A DNA stretch of 64,000 nt, taken from contig NW_021163012.1 of the NCBI RefSeq assembly GCF_004324835.1, forward strand, positions 1,488,001 through 1,552,000, given 5' to 3'. The notes beneath the pieces were generated by a model, which had not been told where the DNA came from, did no database searches, and saw nothing but the letters and a program-made list of their open reading frames with translations. The stretch's first letter is position 1, and every line of letters starts with the position of its first letter. This stretch comes from Dendronephthya gigantea (lineage: Eukaryota; Cnidaria; Anthozoa; Malacalcyonacea; Nephtheidae). Shown piece after piece: positions 43,475-55,704 of this stretch. The translations under genes were made by a program, and so were the position numbers.

Positions 43475-44990
43475 AATTTCTACAGCATGTACTACATATT
43501 ATGTCAGGTGATGCAAAGCTTTTTTTTAAATACTAATTTCTACAGCATGTACTACATATTATGTCAGGTGATGCAAAGCTTTTTTTTTAAATACTAATTT
43601 CTACAGCATGTACTACATATTATGTCATGTGATGCAAAGCTATATATTTAAATACTAATTTCTAGAGTATGTACTACATAGTATGTCATGTGATGCAAAG
43701 CTATATATTTCAATGAATGCACCACTTATTATGTCATGTTAAAGTAAGACTATAATGATTGTATAAAAAAAAGCTATTAAAAATAATAGTATGATAGCAG
43801 TAAACAATTATGAAAATAATACATAGATATTCCAACGGTTACCGCAGGTACCAGAAAAACCCTGAATATGTCCATGACGATGTACCAGGTCGTAGTGAAT
43901 AAGGGGGAAACTGCCTCTGTTACGCCCATAGAGAAATCAAAACTTGTAATCTTCTGTTTTACTTTAACCGAAGTTAGTAGTGCTGCACTAGTTGGCCGTT
44001 TTTCGGCGTGCGGCCCTGCGATGAACGTAGTTTTTATTCTTTTCTTCAATACCTGACCAATTCCGTTCATTTCAACACAAATCTTCAACATTTTGAGTTT
44101 TCTTATTAACTACGATATATCTTAATGCTAAGTACTACAACATGTATTGCGTATTATGTTATGTGATGCAAAGCTATATATTAAAAAGTAATTTCTAGAG
44201 CATGTACTACATATTATGTCATGTGATGCAAAGCTATATATTTAAATACTAATTGCTACAGCATGTACTACATATTATGTCATGTGATGCAAAGCTATAA
44301 AAATCTCTGTATCATGTGCTACCTATTACGATATGTGTTGCAAAGCCATATATTTCAATGAATGCACTACTTATTATATATGCCATGTTAAAGTAACACT
44401 ATATTGAATGTATATAAAAAAAAACTATTAAAAATAATAGTATGATAGCAATAAATATAATTATGAAAACGATGCATAGATATTCTAACGGTTACCACAG
44501 TTACTTGAAAAACTTTGAATATATCCATGACGATGTACCAAGGTCGAGGTAAGTAAGGGGGAAACCGCTTCTGTTGCCCCCGTAGAGAAAACACAACTTG
44601 TAATCTTCCTTTTCGCTCAAATTGTCTTTAACTGAAGTTATTAATGCTGCACTAACTGGCCGTCTGCCCCGTCTCGGCAGCGTACGGCCCTGCGATGAAC
44701 GTAGCTGTAATACCTGCATGACTTTTGTTTAATACCTGACCCATTCCGTTCATTTCAACACAAAGCTTCAACATCTCGAGTTTTCTTTTAATATATCTAA
44801 ATACTAAGTACTATAGCATGCACTATTTATTATGTCATGTGATGCAAAGCTATATATTTAAATACAAATTTCTAGAGCATGTACTACATATTATGTCATG
44901 TGATGCAAAGCTATATATTTAAATACTAATTTCTACAGCATGCTCTACTTATTATCATATTATGTCAAGTAAAGCTATTTAACTAAATGC
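43475..44990. repeat. T satellite blocks and two G modules, unit 1
   Basis: T blocks (43475-43740, 44130-44390, 44800-44990) of the 61-bp unit ACAGCATGTACTACATATTA + TGTCATGTGATGCAAAGCTA + TATATTTAAATACTAATTTC alternate with G modules Ga (43800-44100) and Gb (44445-44790). Gb contains a 48-nt segment (44501-44548) between TTACCACAG and GTAAGT that reads YLKNFEYIHDDVPRS. Ga reads YQKNPEYVHDDVPGR at 43848. The minus strand of Ga has a separate open frame starting MLKICVEMNGIGQVLKKR. Confidence 0.85.
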
Positions 44991-45064
44991 CTCTTAAAAT
45001 CTAGAAACAAAATTAAAAAAAACTCATATTATCTATTCTAAAACTTAACAAACACAATGCCCAA

Positions 45065-45975
45065 AGATTCCTGTTTTCCGAGGAATTCCAAATCCTCCTT
45101 ATTTGAAAGAGAAAGAACTTAACTTTCTGCACTCTTACTTAGTTTCATTTTGCACACATGTCATTTCCATCTGCGAGGAATTCCAAATCTTTCTAATTTG
45201 AAACAGAAAGAACTTAAGTTTCTGCACTCTTACTTAGTTTCAATTTTGCACACATGTCATTTCCATTGCGAGGAATTCCAAATCTTTCTTACTTAAAGGA
45301 GAAATAACTTAACTTTCCGCACTCTTACTTAGTTTCAATTTTGCACACATGTCATTTCCATTTGCGAGGAATTCCAAATCTTTCTAATTTGAAAGAGAAA
45401 GAACTTAAGTTTCTGCACTCTTACTTAGTTTCAATTTTGCACACATGTCATTTCCATTTGCGAGGACTTCCAAATGTTTCTTACTGAAAGGAGAAAGAAC
45501 TTAACTTTCTGCACTCTTACTTAGTTTCAATTTTGCACACATGTCATTTCCATTTGCGAGGAATTCCAAATGTTTCTTACTGAAAGGAGAAAGAACTTAA
45601 CTTTCTGCACTCTTACTTAGTTTCAATTTTGCACACATGTCATTTCCATTTGCGAGGAATTCCAAATCCTTCTTATTTGAAAGAGAAAGAACTTAACTTT
45701 CTGCACTCTTACTTAGTTTCAATTTTGCACACATGTCATTTCCATTTGCGAGGAATTCCAAATCTTTCTTATTTGAAGGAGAAATAACTCAACTTTCTGC
45801 ACTCTCACTTAGTTTCAATTTTCCACAATGTCTTTTCCATGTTCAAGGAATTCCTAATCCTCTTATTTGAAAGTAAAAAGCACTTCCCTTTCCGCACTCT
45901 TACTTAGTTTTGTCTCTGAACAACGCCTTTTCCCATTTCCGAGGAATTTCTAATCCTCCTTATTTGAAAGAAAGA
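45065..45975. repeat. F satellite, unit 1 (96 bp, ~9 copies)
   Basis: Consensus pieces GCGAGGAATTCCAAATCTTT, CTTATTTGAAGGAGAAAGAA, CTTAACTTTCTGCACTCTTA and CTTAGTTTCAATTTTGCACA + CATGTCATTTCCATTT. The last copies are more diverged and run into GAAAGAAAGAAAG. Confidence 0.92.
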
Positions 45976-46589
45976 AAGAAAAGAAGATAGCAATCCTCTC
46001 ACGAGCGTGACGCTGGTTCTTATCAGTTACGGCAGTTGTTTGGAAGATCATATTTCTAAAGGCCTGGCCTTAATGACATCGGTTAATGCTTCCTTTTCAA
46101 CAATCCCGTGAAGATCTAATGAAGATATCCTACATTTTGCTGATAATAACTCCCTGGAGTTTTGAAGTTATTTCTGGTTCATTTTTTTAATAGAGTTCTG
46201 AAGATATTTCTGGTTCATTCCTTAATTTAAAGAGGTTTTTGAGTCATGGCATAATCGCCATCAAGTTCATAATTCATCAAGGTTTCTCTGCTGTTCTCTG
46301 TACAGCTCACTTTCAAAGAGTGTTGATATGAATGCAACTGAGGAACCACATGAGAAGTTCAGAATATAAAAAACATAAACACCGTAGTGCATGCAAAATT
46401 GTTTAGTTAAGGAATAGGATTTTCTACAAGCTTAAAGGTGCCATTCATATAGATATGACAACTTTGGGCAGTGTTTCCTAGTACCTATTGTTTTGGAAGC
46501 TAGCAGCAAAAAAGCCAATCTTTGTAAAGCATTTGTTCCTCTAAAAAAACAACAGTAAAACTTTCAATTTGACTATGTTTTTCCTGCTA

Positions 46590-47045
46590 AGGCTTATAGC
46601 AATAGCACAATTGATGTCCTAGCCTTTGTTCTCTTATAGAAACAACGATAAATATTTAATTTTAAATTGAAGAATCTTTCATAGTTCCTTGCTAAGGCTT
46701 GTAGCAATAGCACAAATCTCTGTATACTCATACATGCTGTTACAAATACATGCTGTTTTTCCCCGCTAACGAATAAAGCACCAATTGCTGTCCTTATAAA
46801 CTTACAGCTATTAATTAAATCACATCAGAGCTTAGCTTATAGCAATATCAATCACTGGCTGTCCTTGTAAACTGACAGCAACGAAAAGACACGTAATAAG
46901 TTTTGTTCCAGCTAAAGCTTATAGCAATAGCACAATTGCTGTCCTTTTAGACTGACAGCTATGAAAAGACACACTGATTTTTTTTGCTAAAGCTTATAGC
47001 AATAGCACAATTGCTGTCCTTTTAGACTGACAGCTATGAAATCAC
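46590..47045. repeat. S array, unit 2
   Basis: Five to six copies of the S unit; the last two are nearly identical (46915-46990 and 46990-47045), showing recent turnover. Confidence 0.85.
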
Positions 47046-47227
47046 AACATTGCAATCTAATTAATTTCCCAAGATACCAGCGAAATATCCCACCATTTAG
47101 CAAGACAAACAATGCATGTAAAAAGCGGCGCAATCTTCCCACATACAAAGTTTGATTACACAATAATCAGATATTTGATGCAGAGACCTTGAAAAGTTTA
47201 GAAGAATGCAATGCCACCGCCCTTTAA
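47036..47227 (+). pseudogene. Small conserved open frame, unit 2 copy, interrupted
   Basis: Same DNA as 41359-41550 with a few substitutions. A change just after TYKV creates a TGA, so the frame is cut in this copy, while the downstream bases and the AATAAA are still conserved. This argues that at least this copy no longer encodes the full peptide. Confidence 0.55.
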
Positions 47228-47319
47228 CTTTAATTTACTCCAACTTTTTGATATGTAAAAATAATAAATGTTTATAAGCAATAAGAGAGTAGAGTTTGAG
47301 TAGCGAAGAACAAGCCTGA

Positions 47320-48355
47320 TTGTAGTTGCAGGAACACAGTTCCGTATATCCTCCTTTTAATGGCGTCTACTACAGGTAATGAGGCTTAAACCTTTTCCAT
47401 AAAAGACAATAAGCTTTGTCGATCGTAGCCTTCTCCGAAGTTGAATAGAAGTTTCAGAAAACGTCATCAAATTAGATAAATGATCACAGTAAAATATAGC
47501 ATATATCCCACAGGAAATAGGTTTCCAAATCGGTTATCTTATCCACAACGCAGAATTAGCTTTGTAGTAAGTTTCTGTAATGCTTAACTCCATTTCACGT
47601 CTTTACTTCACCTGTCACATGATTCCAGGAAGAACAACCGTTGTGAATTCTCATAGGATAATGTTTCCACTAAGTAGAGTTTCTAGTTTGCAAAACGAAG
47701 CCGTATTGAAGTGGCGAAACTCAATGCAGTACATCCTGTTGCTAAAGGCATATGCCAGAGGAAATGGGTTCCCATCCCTTTCTCACAACATAGATTTCAC
47801 TTTTTCATTTTTTACGTAGCCTTTTTCGATACCATGAGGCAACTACTTACAACTCCTTTGCTTCACATATTGCTTCATTTCTCATAAAGAACAAGCGTCT
47901 GACATCTAATGAGTTAATATTTCTAGCAATCACAGCAGACGTTCAATAGAAGAAGAACAATCCAGATGGTGGTTACATGAACACAGTATAGAGTCTATAT
48001 CCTCTTTAAATGGCATTTGCTATAGAAAACGGGTTTCTACGTCTCTTCCACGACACATGACTAATGTACATTTGCCGAACCCTTCTTAGACATCCGTAAT
48101 AATATAACAACCGAACTCATGGTGGCCCTTGTTTCACAATCACAGCTTTTTCATATAATTCCTCCAAAGGCAAAGACAAGCATTCTGAAGTCTTATGCTT
48201 TATAAGAAAAAGTAGATGATTGAGAAAAGAAGAAAAGAGTGAAGTATATCTTCGTTCTTCAAACATTTGTTACAGGAAATGGTTTCCGAATTTTTTTCAC
48301 AACATGCACAGAATTTGCTTTGTCGTAGCTTTCTCTGATTCTTAACAATTCAACA
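47320..48355 (+). repeat. M-module block, unit 2
   Basis: Same five modules in the same order. The exon-like segment 47332-47375 reads EHSSVYPPFNGVYYR between TGCAG and GTAATGAG. Confidence 0.6.
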
Positions 48356-48988
48356 ACCTATGACAGCTGTATATGTCAGGCATTACATTATTTGCAAGAA
48401 AGAACAAGTGTTCTCAGGTCAACTATGACAGCTGTATATCATCCATTATATATTTTCCAAGAACGAAGAGCGTTTGAGGTCAACCTATGACAGCTGTATG
48501 TCATCCATTATATAATTTCAAGAAAGAACAAGCGTCCTGAAGCCAACCTATGACAGCTGTATGTCATCCATTATATAATTTCAAGAAAGAACTAGCGTTC
48601 TGAGGTCAACCTATGACAGCTGTATGTCATCCATTATATAATTTCAAGAAAGAACTAGCGTTCTGAGGTCAACCTATGACAGCTGTATGTCATCCATTAT
48701 ATAATTCAAAAAAAAAAAAACAAGCGTTGTGAGGTCAACCTATGACAGCTGTATGTCATCTATTATATAATTCCAAGAAAGAACAAGCGTTGTGAGGTCA
48801 ACCTATGACAGCTGTATGTCATCCATTACATAATTTCAAGAAAGAACAAACGATCTGAGGTCAACCTATGACAGCTGTATGTCATCCATTATATAATTTC
48901 AAGAAAGAACAAGCGATCTGAGGTCAACCTATGACAGCTGTATGTCATCCATTATATTATTTCCAAGAAAGAACAAGCGATCTGACGT
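48356..48988. repeat. P satellite, unit 2 (~10 copies)
   Basis: The same number of copies as unit 1, but individual copies differ, including one with an A12 run at about 48709, so the array has turned over since the units split. Confidence 0.92.
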
Positions 48989-49149
48989 CTAGTGAATTGA
49001 TGCTTATAAGGAGGTAAACTTTCTTAACCACACCCTGATTTCTCGAAACCATAATTCGTCATCGGAAAGCTTGCTGTAATACGTCGAAAAATTACAAATA
49101 ATAAGATAAAGAATAAATAAAACTACTTAAAGATTTATTTACTACCTTA

Positions 49150-50560
49150 AAAATTTCTACAGCATGTACTACATATTATGTCATGTGATGCAAAGCTATA
49201 TATTTAAATGAATGCACCACTTATTATGTCATGTTAAAGTAAGACTATAATGATTGTATAAAAAAAGCTATTAAAAATAATAGTAGATAGCAGTAAACAA
49301 TTATGAAAATAATACATAATATTCTAACGGTTACCGCAGGTATAGAAAAACCCTGAATATGTCCATGACGATGTACCAGGTCGTAGTGAATAAGGGGGAA
49401 ACTGCCTCTGTTACGCCCATAGAGAAATCAAAACTTGTAATCTTCTGTTTGACTTTAACCGAAGTTAGTGGTGCTGCACTAGTTGGCCGTTTTTCGGCGT
49501 GCGGCCCTGCGATGAACGTAGTTTTTATTCTTTTCTTCAATACCTGACCAATTCCGTTCATTTCAACACAAATCTTCAACATCTCGAGTTTTCTTATTAA
49601 CTATGATATATCTTAATGCTAAGTACTACAACATGTATTGCGTATTATGTTATGTGATGCAAAGCTATATATTAAAAAGTAATTTCTAGAGCATGTACTA
49701 CGTATTATGTTATGTGATGCAAAGCTATATATTTAAATACTAATTGCTACAGCATGTACTACATATTATGTCATGTGATGCAAAGCTATAAAAATCTCTG
49801 TATCATGTGCTACCTATTACGATATGTGTTGCAAAGCCATATATTTCAATGAATGCACTACTTATTATATATGCCATGTTAAAGTAACACTATATTGAAT
49901 GTATATAAAAAAAACTATTAAAAATAATAGTATGATAGCAATAAATATAATTATGAAAACGATGCATAGATATTCTAACGGTTACCACAGGTACTTGAAA
50001 AACTTTGAATATATCCATGACGATGTACCAAGGTCGTGGTAAGTAAGGGGGAAACCGCTCCTGTTGCCCCCGTAGAGAAAACACAACTTGTAATCTTCTT
50101 TTTCGCTCAAATTGTCTTTAACTGAAGTTATTAATGCTGCACTAACTGGCCGTCTGCCTCGTCTCGGAAGCGTAAGGCCCTGCGATGAACGTAGCTTTAA
50201 TACCTGCATGACTTTTGTTTAATACCTGACCCATTCCGTTCATTTCAACACAAAGCTTCAACATCTCCAGTTTTCTCATTACCTATATGATATATCTAAA
50301 TACTATGTTCTACAGCATGCACTATACGTAATATGTCATGTGATGCAAATTAAGCTACATACTTAAATACTAATTTCTACAGCATGTACTACGTATTATG
50401 TGATTTGTGTCATATGATGCAAAGCTATATATTTAAATACTAATTTCTACAGCATGTACCACGTATTATGTGATTTATGTCATATGATGCAAAGCTATAT
50501 ATTTTAAATACTAATTTCTACAGCATGCTCTACTTATTATGTCATGTAAAGCTATATAAC
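49150..50560. repeat. T satellite blocks and two G modules, unit 2
   Basis: Same layout: T (49150-49235), Ga (49300-49600), T (49615-49885), Gb (49960-50275), T (50290-50560). In Gb the 48-nt segment 49991-50038 is again followed by GTAAGT and reads YLKNFEYIHDDVPRS. In Ga two bases are missing near the start of the same segment. Confidence 0.85.
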
Positions 50561-50644
50561 TATATGCATCTTAAAATCTAAAAACAAAATTTAAAAAAAA
50601 CTCATATTATTTATTCTAAAACTTAACCAACACATTGCCCAAAG

Positions 50645-52035
50645 ATTCTTGTTTTCCGAGGAATTCCAAATCCTCCTTATTTGAAATTAAAAGAACTTAA
50701 CTTTCTGCACTATTACTTCGTTTCAATTTTGCACACATGTCATTTCCATTTGCGAGGAATTCCAAATTTTTTTTTATTTGAAGGAGAAATAACTCAACTT
50801 TCTGCACTCTTACTTAGTTGCACATTTGTGCACATGTCATTTCCATTTGCGAGAAATTCCAAATCTTTCTTATTTGAAGGAGAAATAACTCAACTTTCTG
50901 CACTCTTACTTAGTTTCAATTTTGCACACATGTCATTTTCATTTGCGAGGAATTCCAAATCTTTCTTATTTGAAGAAGAAATAACTAAACTTTCTGCACT
51001 CTTACTTAGTTGCACATTTGCACACATGTCATTTCGATTTGCGAGGAATTCCAAATCTTTCTTATTTGAAGGAGAAATAACTCAACTTTCTGAACTCTTA
51101 CTTAGTTTCAATTTTGCACACATGTCATTTCCATTTGCGAGGAATTCCAAATCCTCCTTATTTGAAAAAGAGAACTTAACTTTCTGCACTCTTACTTAGT
51201 TTCAATTTTGCACACATGTCATTTCCATTTGCGAGGAATTCCAAATCCTTCTTATTTGAAAGAGAAAGAACTTAACTTTCTGCACTCTTGCTTAGTTTCA
51301 ATTTTGCACACATGTCATTTCCATTTGCGAGGAATTCCAAATCTTTCTTATTTGAAAGAGAAATAACTCAACTAACTGCACTCTTACTTAGTTGCACATT
51401 TGCACACATGTCATTTCCATTTGCGAGGAATTCCAAATCCTTCTTATTTGAAAGAGAAAGAACTTAACTTTCGGCACTCTTACTTAGTTTCAATTTTGCA
51501 CACATGTCATTTCCATATGCAAGGAATTCCAAATCTTTCTTACTTAAAGGAGAAAGAACTTAACTTTCTGCACTCTTACTTAGTTTCAATTTTGCACACA
51601 TGTCATTTCCATTTGCGAGGAATTCCAAATCTTTCTTACCTAAAGGAGAAAGAACTTAACTTTCTGCACTCTTACAGAGTTTCAATTTTGCACACATGTC
51701 ATTTCCATTTACGAGGAATTCCAAATCTTTCTTATTTCAAAGAGAGAAAGAACTTAACTTTCTGCACTCTTACTTAGTTTCAATTTTGCACACATTACAT
51801 TTCCATTTGCGAGGAACTCGAAATCCTTCTTAGTTGAAAGAGAAAGAACTTAACTTTTCTGCACTGTGACTTAGTTTCAATTTTCCACAATGTATTTTCC
51901 ATGTTCAAGGAATTTCTAATCCTCTTATTTAAAAGTAAAAAGAACTTCCCTTTCCGCACTCTTACTTAGTTTTGTCTCTGAACAACGCCTTTTCCCATTT
52001 CCGAGGAATTCCTAACCCTCCTTATTTGAAAGAAA
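50645..52035. repeat. F satellite, unit 2 (~14 copies)
   Basis: Longest F array. It contains a sub-family with AGTTGCACATTTGCACAC in place of TTTCAATTTTGCACAC. Because 96 is a multiple of three, long open frames appear in more than one frame. Confidence 0.92.
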
Positions 52036-52639
52036 GAAAGAAAGGAAGAGTACGATCCTCTCACGAACATGACGCCGGTTCTTATTTAAGTCGTTTGGAA
52101 GATCATATTTCTAAAGGCCTGGCCTTAATGACATCGGTTATTGCTTCCTTTTCAACAATCCCGTGAAGATCTAATGAAGATATCCTACATTTTGCTGAAA
52201 ATAACTCCCTGGAGTTTTGAAGTTTTTTCTGGTTCATTTTTTTAAGAGAGTTCTGAAGATATTTCTTGTTCATTCCTTAATTTAAAGAGGTTTTTGAGTC
52301 ATGGCATAATCGCCATCAAGTTCATAATTCATCAAGGTTTCTCTGCTGTTCTCTGTACAGCTCACTTTCAAAGAGTGTTGATATGAATGCAACTGAGGAA
52401 CCACCTGAGAAGTTCAGAATATAAAAAACATAAACACCGTAGTGCATGCAAAATTGTTTAGTCAAGGAATAAGATTTGCTACTAGCTTAAAGGTGCCATT
52501 CATATAGATATGACAACTTTGGGCAGTGTATCTTAGTACCTATTGTTTTGGAAGCTAGCAGCAAAAAAGCCAATCTTTGTAAAGCATTTGTTCCTCTAAA
52601 AAAACAACAGTAAAACTTTCAATTTGACTATGTTTTTCT

Positions 52640-52785
52640 GCTAAGGCTTATAGCAATAGCACAATTGATGTCCTAACCTTTGTAAACTGACAGCAACGAA
52701 AAGACACGTAATACGTTTTGTTCCAGCTAAAGCTTATATCAATAGCACAATTGCTGTCCTTTTAGACTGACAGCTATGAAATCAC
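52640..52785. repeat. S array, unit 3 (two copies)
   Basis: Only about two S copies remain, joined across a deletion relative to unit 2. Confidence 0.8.
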
Positions 52786-52967
52786 AACATTGCAATCTAA
52801 TTAATTTCCCAAGATACCAGCGAAATATCCCACCATTTAGCAAGACAAACAATGCATGTAAAAAGCGGCGCAATCTCCCCACATACAAAGTTTGTATACA
52901 GAATAATCAGATATTTGATGCAGAGACCTTGAAAAGTTTAGAAGAATGCAATGCCACCGCCCTTTAA
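52776..52967 (+). CDS. Small conserved open frame, unit 3 copy
   Basis: Open over 63 codons. It differs from the unit 1 peptide by Lys4 to Gln and by Lys to Glu in IFDAETL. AATAAA follows the stop at the same spacing. Function unknown. Confidence 0.4.
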   Translation: MKSQHCNLINFPRYQRNIPPFSKTNNACKKRRNLPTYKVCIQNNQIFDAETLKSLEECNATAL

Positions 52968-53059
52968 CTGTAATTCAGTCCAACTTTTTAATATGTAAAA
53001 ATAATAAATGTTTATAAGCAATAGGAGAGTAGAGTTTGAGTAGCGAAGAACAAGCCTGA

Positions 53060-53711
53060 TTGTAGTTGCAGGAACACAGCTCCGTATATCCTCCTTTTAA
53101 TGGCGTCTACTACAGGTAATGAGGCTTAAACCTTTTCCATAAAAGACAATAAGCTTTGTCGATCATAGCCTTCTCTGAAGTTGAATAGAAGTTTGAGAAA
53201 ATGTAATCAAATTAGATACATGATCACAGCGAAGTATATCATATAATACATAGTAGGCTATCATAGCTCACTCCTTGCACTTTTGACAAAGAAAATAGGT
53301 TTCCAAATCCCAGCCACAGTGACGCAGAATTAGCTTTGTAGTAACTTTCTATAGTATACTTAACTCCATATCACGTCTTTACTTTATCACATGTCACATA
53401 ATTCTAGGAAGAAAAACCGTTGCGAATTCTCATAGGATAATGTGGCTTTGCCGTAACCCTCTCAGAAAAGCTTGATAATATATGGTGGTGCATACTAATT
53501 GTTTCGCAGCTATTTTATATAATTCCTCCAAAGTTAAAGACAAGCAATCTGAAGTCTTATGACTTATAAGAAAGAGTAAATGATTGAGAAAAGAAGAAAA
53601 GAGTGAAGTATATCCTCGTTTTTAAAACATTTGTTACAGGAAATGGTTTCCGAATCTTTTTCACAATACAGAATTCGCATTGTCGTAGCTTTCTCCGATT
53701 CCTTATAATTC
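53060..53711 (+). repeat. M-module block, unit 3 (shortened)
   Basis: About three modules. The exon-like segment 53072-53115 again reads EHSSVYPPFNGVYYR with intact flanking splice-like sites. Middle modules are missing. Confidence 0.55.
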
Positions 53712-54105
53712 AACAACCTATGACAGCTGTATGTCACCCATTATATAATTTCCAAGTAAGAACAAGCGTTCTGAGGTCAACCTATGACAGCTGTATGTCA
53801 TCCATTATATAATTTACTTCAAGAAAGAACAAGTGTTTGAGGTCAACCTATGACAGCTGTATGTCATCCATTATATAATTTCAAGAAAGAACAAGCGTTC
53901 TGAGGTCAACCTATGACAGCTGTATGTCATCCATTATATAATTTCAAGAAAGAACAAGTGTTTGAGGTCAACCTATGACAGCTTTATGTCATCTACTACA
54001 TTATTTCCAAGAAAGAACAAGTGTTCGTAGGTCAACCTATGGGCTATGACAGCTGTATGTCATCCATTATATAATTTCCAAGTAAGAACAAGCGATCTGA
54101 CGTCT
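53712..54105. repeat. P satellite, unit 3 (~6 copies)
   Basis: Six copies, with insertions at 53817 and 54035 and the same end piece (GATCTGACGTCTCG). Confidence 0.9.
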
Positions 54106-54234
54106 CGTGAATTGATGCTTATAAAGAGGTAATCTTTCTTAACCACACCCTAATTTCTCTTAACGATAATTCGTCACGGGAAGCTTGGAATACGTCAAAA
54201 CAAAAAAAAATTAAATAAAAATAAAACTTTTTAA

Positions 54235-55620
54235 CAGTGGTTATGTATTTGAATGCGTAAAAATGCAAGATTATATAATAGTATGATAGCAGTAAATAAT
54301 TAAGAAATATACTATATGTATTGTATAATTATACAATGTAAATACGAAATTCTAACGTTTACCGCAGGTACCAAAATAACTTTGAATATATCGAGGACGA
54401 TGTGTCAAGGTCGTAGTGAATAAGGGGGGGGACTGCTCCTGTTGCTTCCGTCGAGAAATCAAAACTTGTAATCTTCCTTTTCGCTCAAATTGTCTTCAAC
54501 TGAAGTTGTTAATGCTGCACTAATTGGCCGTCTGCCCCGTCTCGGCAGCGTACGGCCCTGCGATGAACGTAGTTTTAATTCTTTTGTTTAATACCTGACC
54601 CATTCCGTTTATTTCAAAACAAATCGTTAACATCTTGAGTCTTCTTATTAACTATGATATATCTAAATACTAAGTATTACAACATGCACTATACGTAATA
54701 TGTCATGTGATGCAAAGCTATGTATTTAAATAGTAATATCTACAGCATGTATATACTACATATTATGTCATGTGATGCAAAGCTATATATTTAAATAGTA
54801 ATTTCTACAGCAAGTAACATATTATGTCATATGATGCAAGGCTATATATTTGAATAATAATTACTACAGTATGCAGTGCTTATCATGTGTTGCAAAGCTA
54901 CATATTTCAATGAATGCAGTACTTATTATATATGCCATGTTAAAGTAATAATATATTGAATGTATATGTATATAAAAAATATTAAAAATAATGGTATGAT
55001 AGAAGTAAGTATAATTATGAAAATAATACATAGATATTCTAACGGTTACCACAGGTACTGGAAAAACTTTGAATATATCCATGACGATGTACCAAGGTCG
55101 TAGTGAATAAGGGGAAAAATGCCTCTGTTGCCCCCGTAGAGAAAACACAACTTGTAATCTTCCTTTTCGCTCAAATTGACTGTAACTGAAGTTTTTAATG
55201 CTGCACTAAATGGCCGTCTGTCCCGTCACGGCAGCGTACGGCCCTGTGATGAACGTAGTTTCAATTCTTTTGTTTAATACCTGACCCATTTCGTTAATTC
55301 ATTTCAACACAAAGCTTCAACATCTCGAGTTTTCTCATTACCTATATGAGATATTGCTAAATACTATGTACTACAGCATGCACTATACGTATAATATGTC
55401 ATGTGATGCAAATTAAGCTACATACTTAAATACTAATTTCTACAGCATGTACTAGGTATTATGTGATTTATGTCATATGATGCAAAGCTATATATTTAAA
55501 CACTAATTCCTACAGCATGTACTACTTATTATGTCATGTGATGCAAAGCTAGCTATATATTTTAAATACTAATTTCTACAGCATGCTCTACTTATTATGT
55601 CATGTAAAGCTATATAGTCA
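54235..55620. repeat. T satellite blocks and two G modules, unit 3
   Basis: G modules at 54330-54640 and 55030-55330 with T blocks at 54665-54935 and 55360-55620. The exon-like segments read YQNNFEYIEDDVSRS and YWKNFEYIHDDVPRS; the GTAAGT donor has become GTAGTGAA in both. Confidence 0.85.
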
Positions 55621-55704
55621 TATGCATCTTAAAATCTAGAAACAAAATTAAAAGAAACTCATATTATTTATTCTAAAACTTAACCAACACAATGCCTAAA
55701 GATT

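Larger units (their letters stand above)
40700..46280. repeat. Super-unit 1 of a tandem 5.6-6 kb repeat
   Basis: Begins at the landmark GCTGTTCTCTGTACAGCTCAC (about 40727) and runs to its next copy at 46287. Internal order: S array, small open frame with AATAAA, M modules, P array, T/G block, F array, then a unique end piece (45990-46280) containing GATCATATTTCTAAAGGCCT. Units 2 and 3 repeat this order with point and indel differences. Confidence 0.92.
46281..52335. repeat. Super-unit 2
   Basis: Same order of parts as unit 1. Landmarks shift by about 5.57-5.68 kb relative to unit 1. It differs mainly in array lengths: the F array is longer (1.4 kb against 0.9) and the first T block is shorter. 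Confidence 0.92.

Noticed and set aside
43777-44091. 104-residue minus-strand frame in Ga (MLKICVEMNG...) as a gene
   Set aside because: Open in units 1 and 2, but the related Gb and unit 3 copies are in other frames or stop early, so the DNA rather than this peptide is conserved. The + strand exon-like segment explains the conservation better.
44530-44560. U1-snRNA-like ACTTACCT on the minus strand of Gb
   Set aside because: It is simply the complement of the + strand donor GAGGTAAGT; no Sm site or stem-loop I follows.
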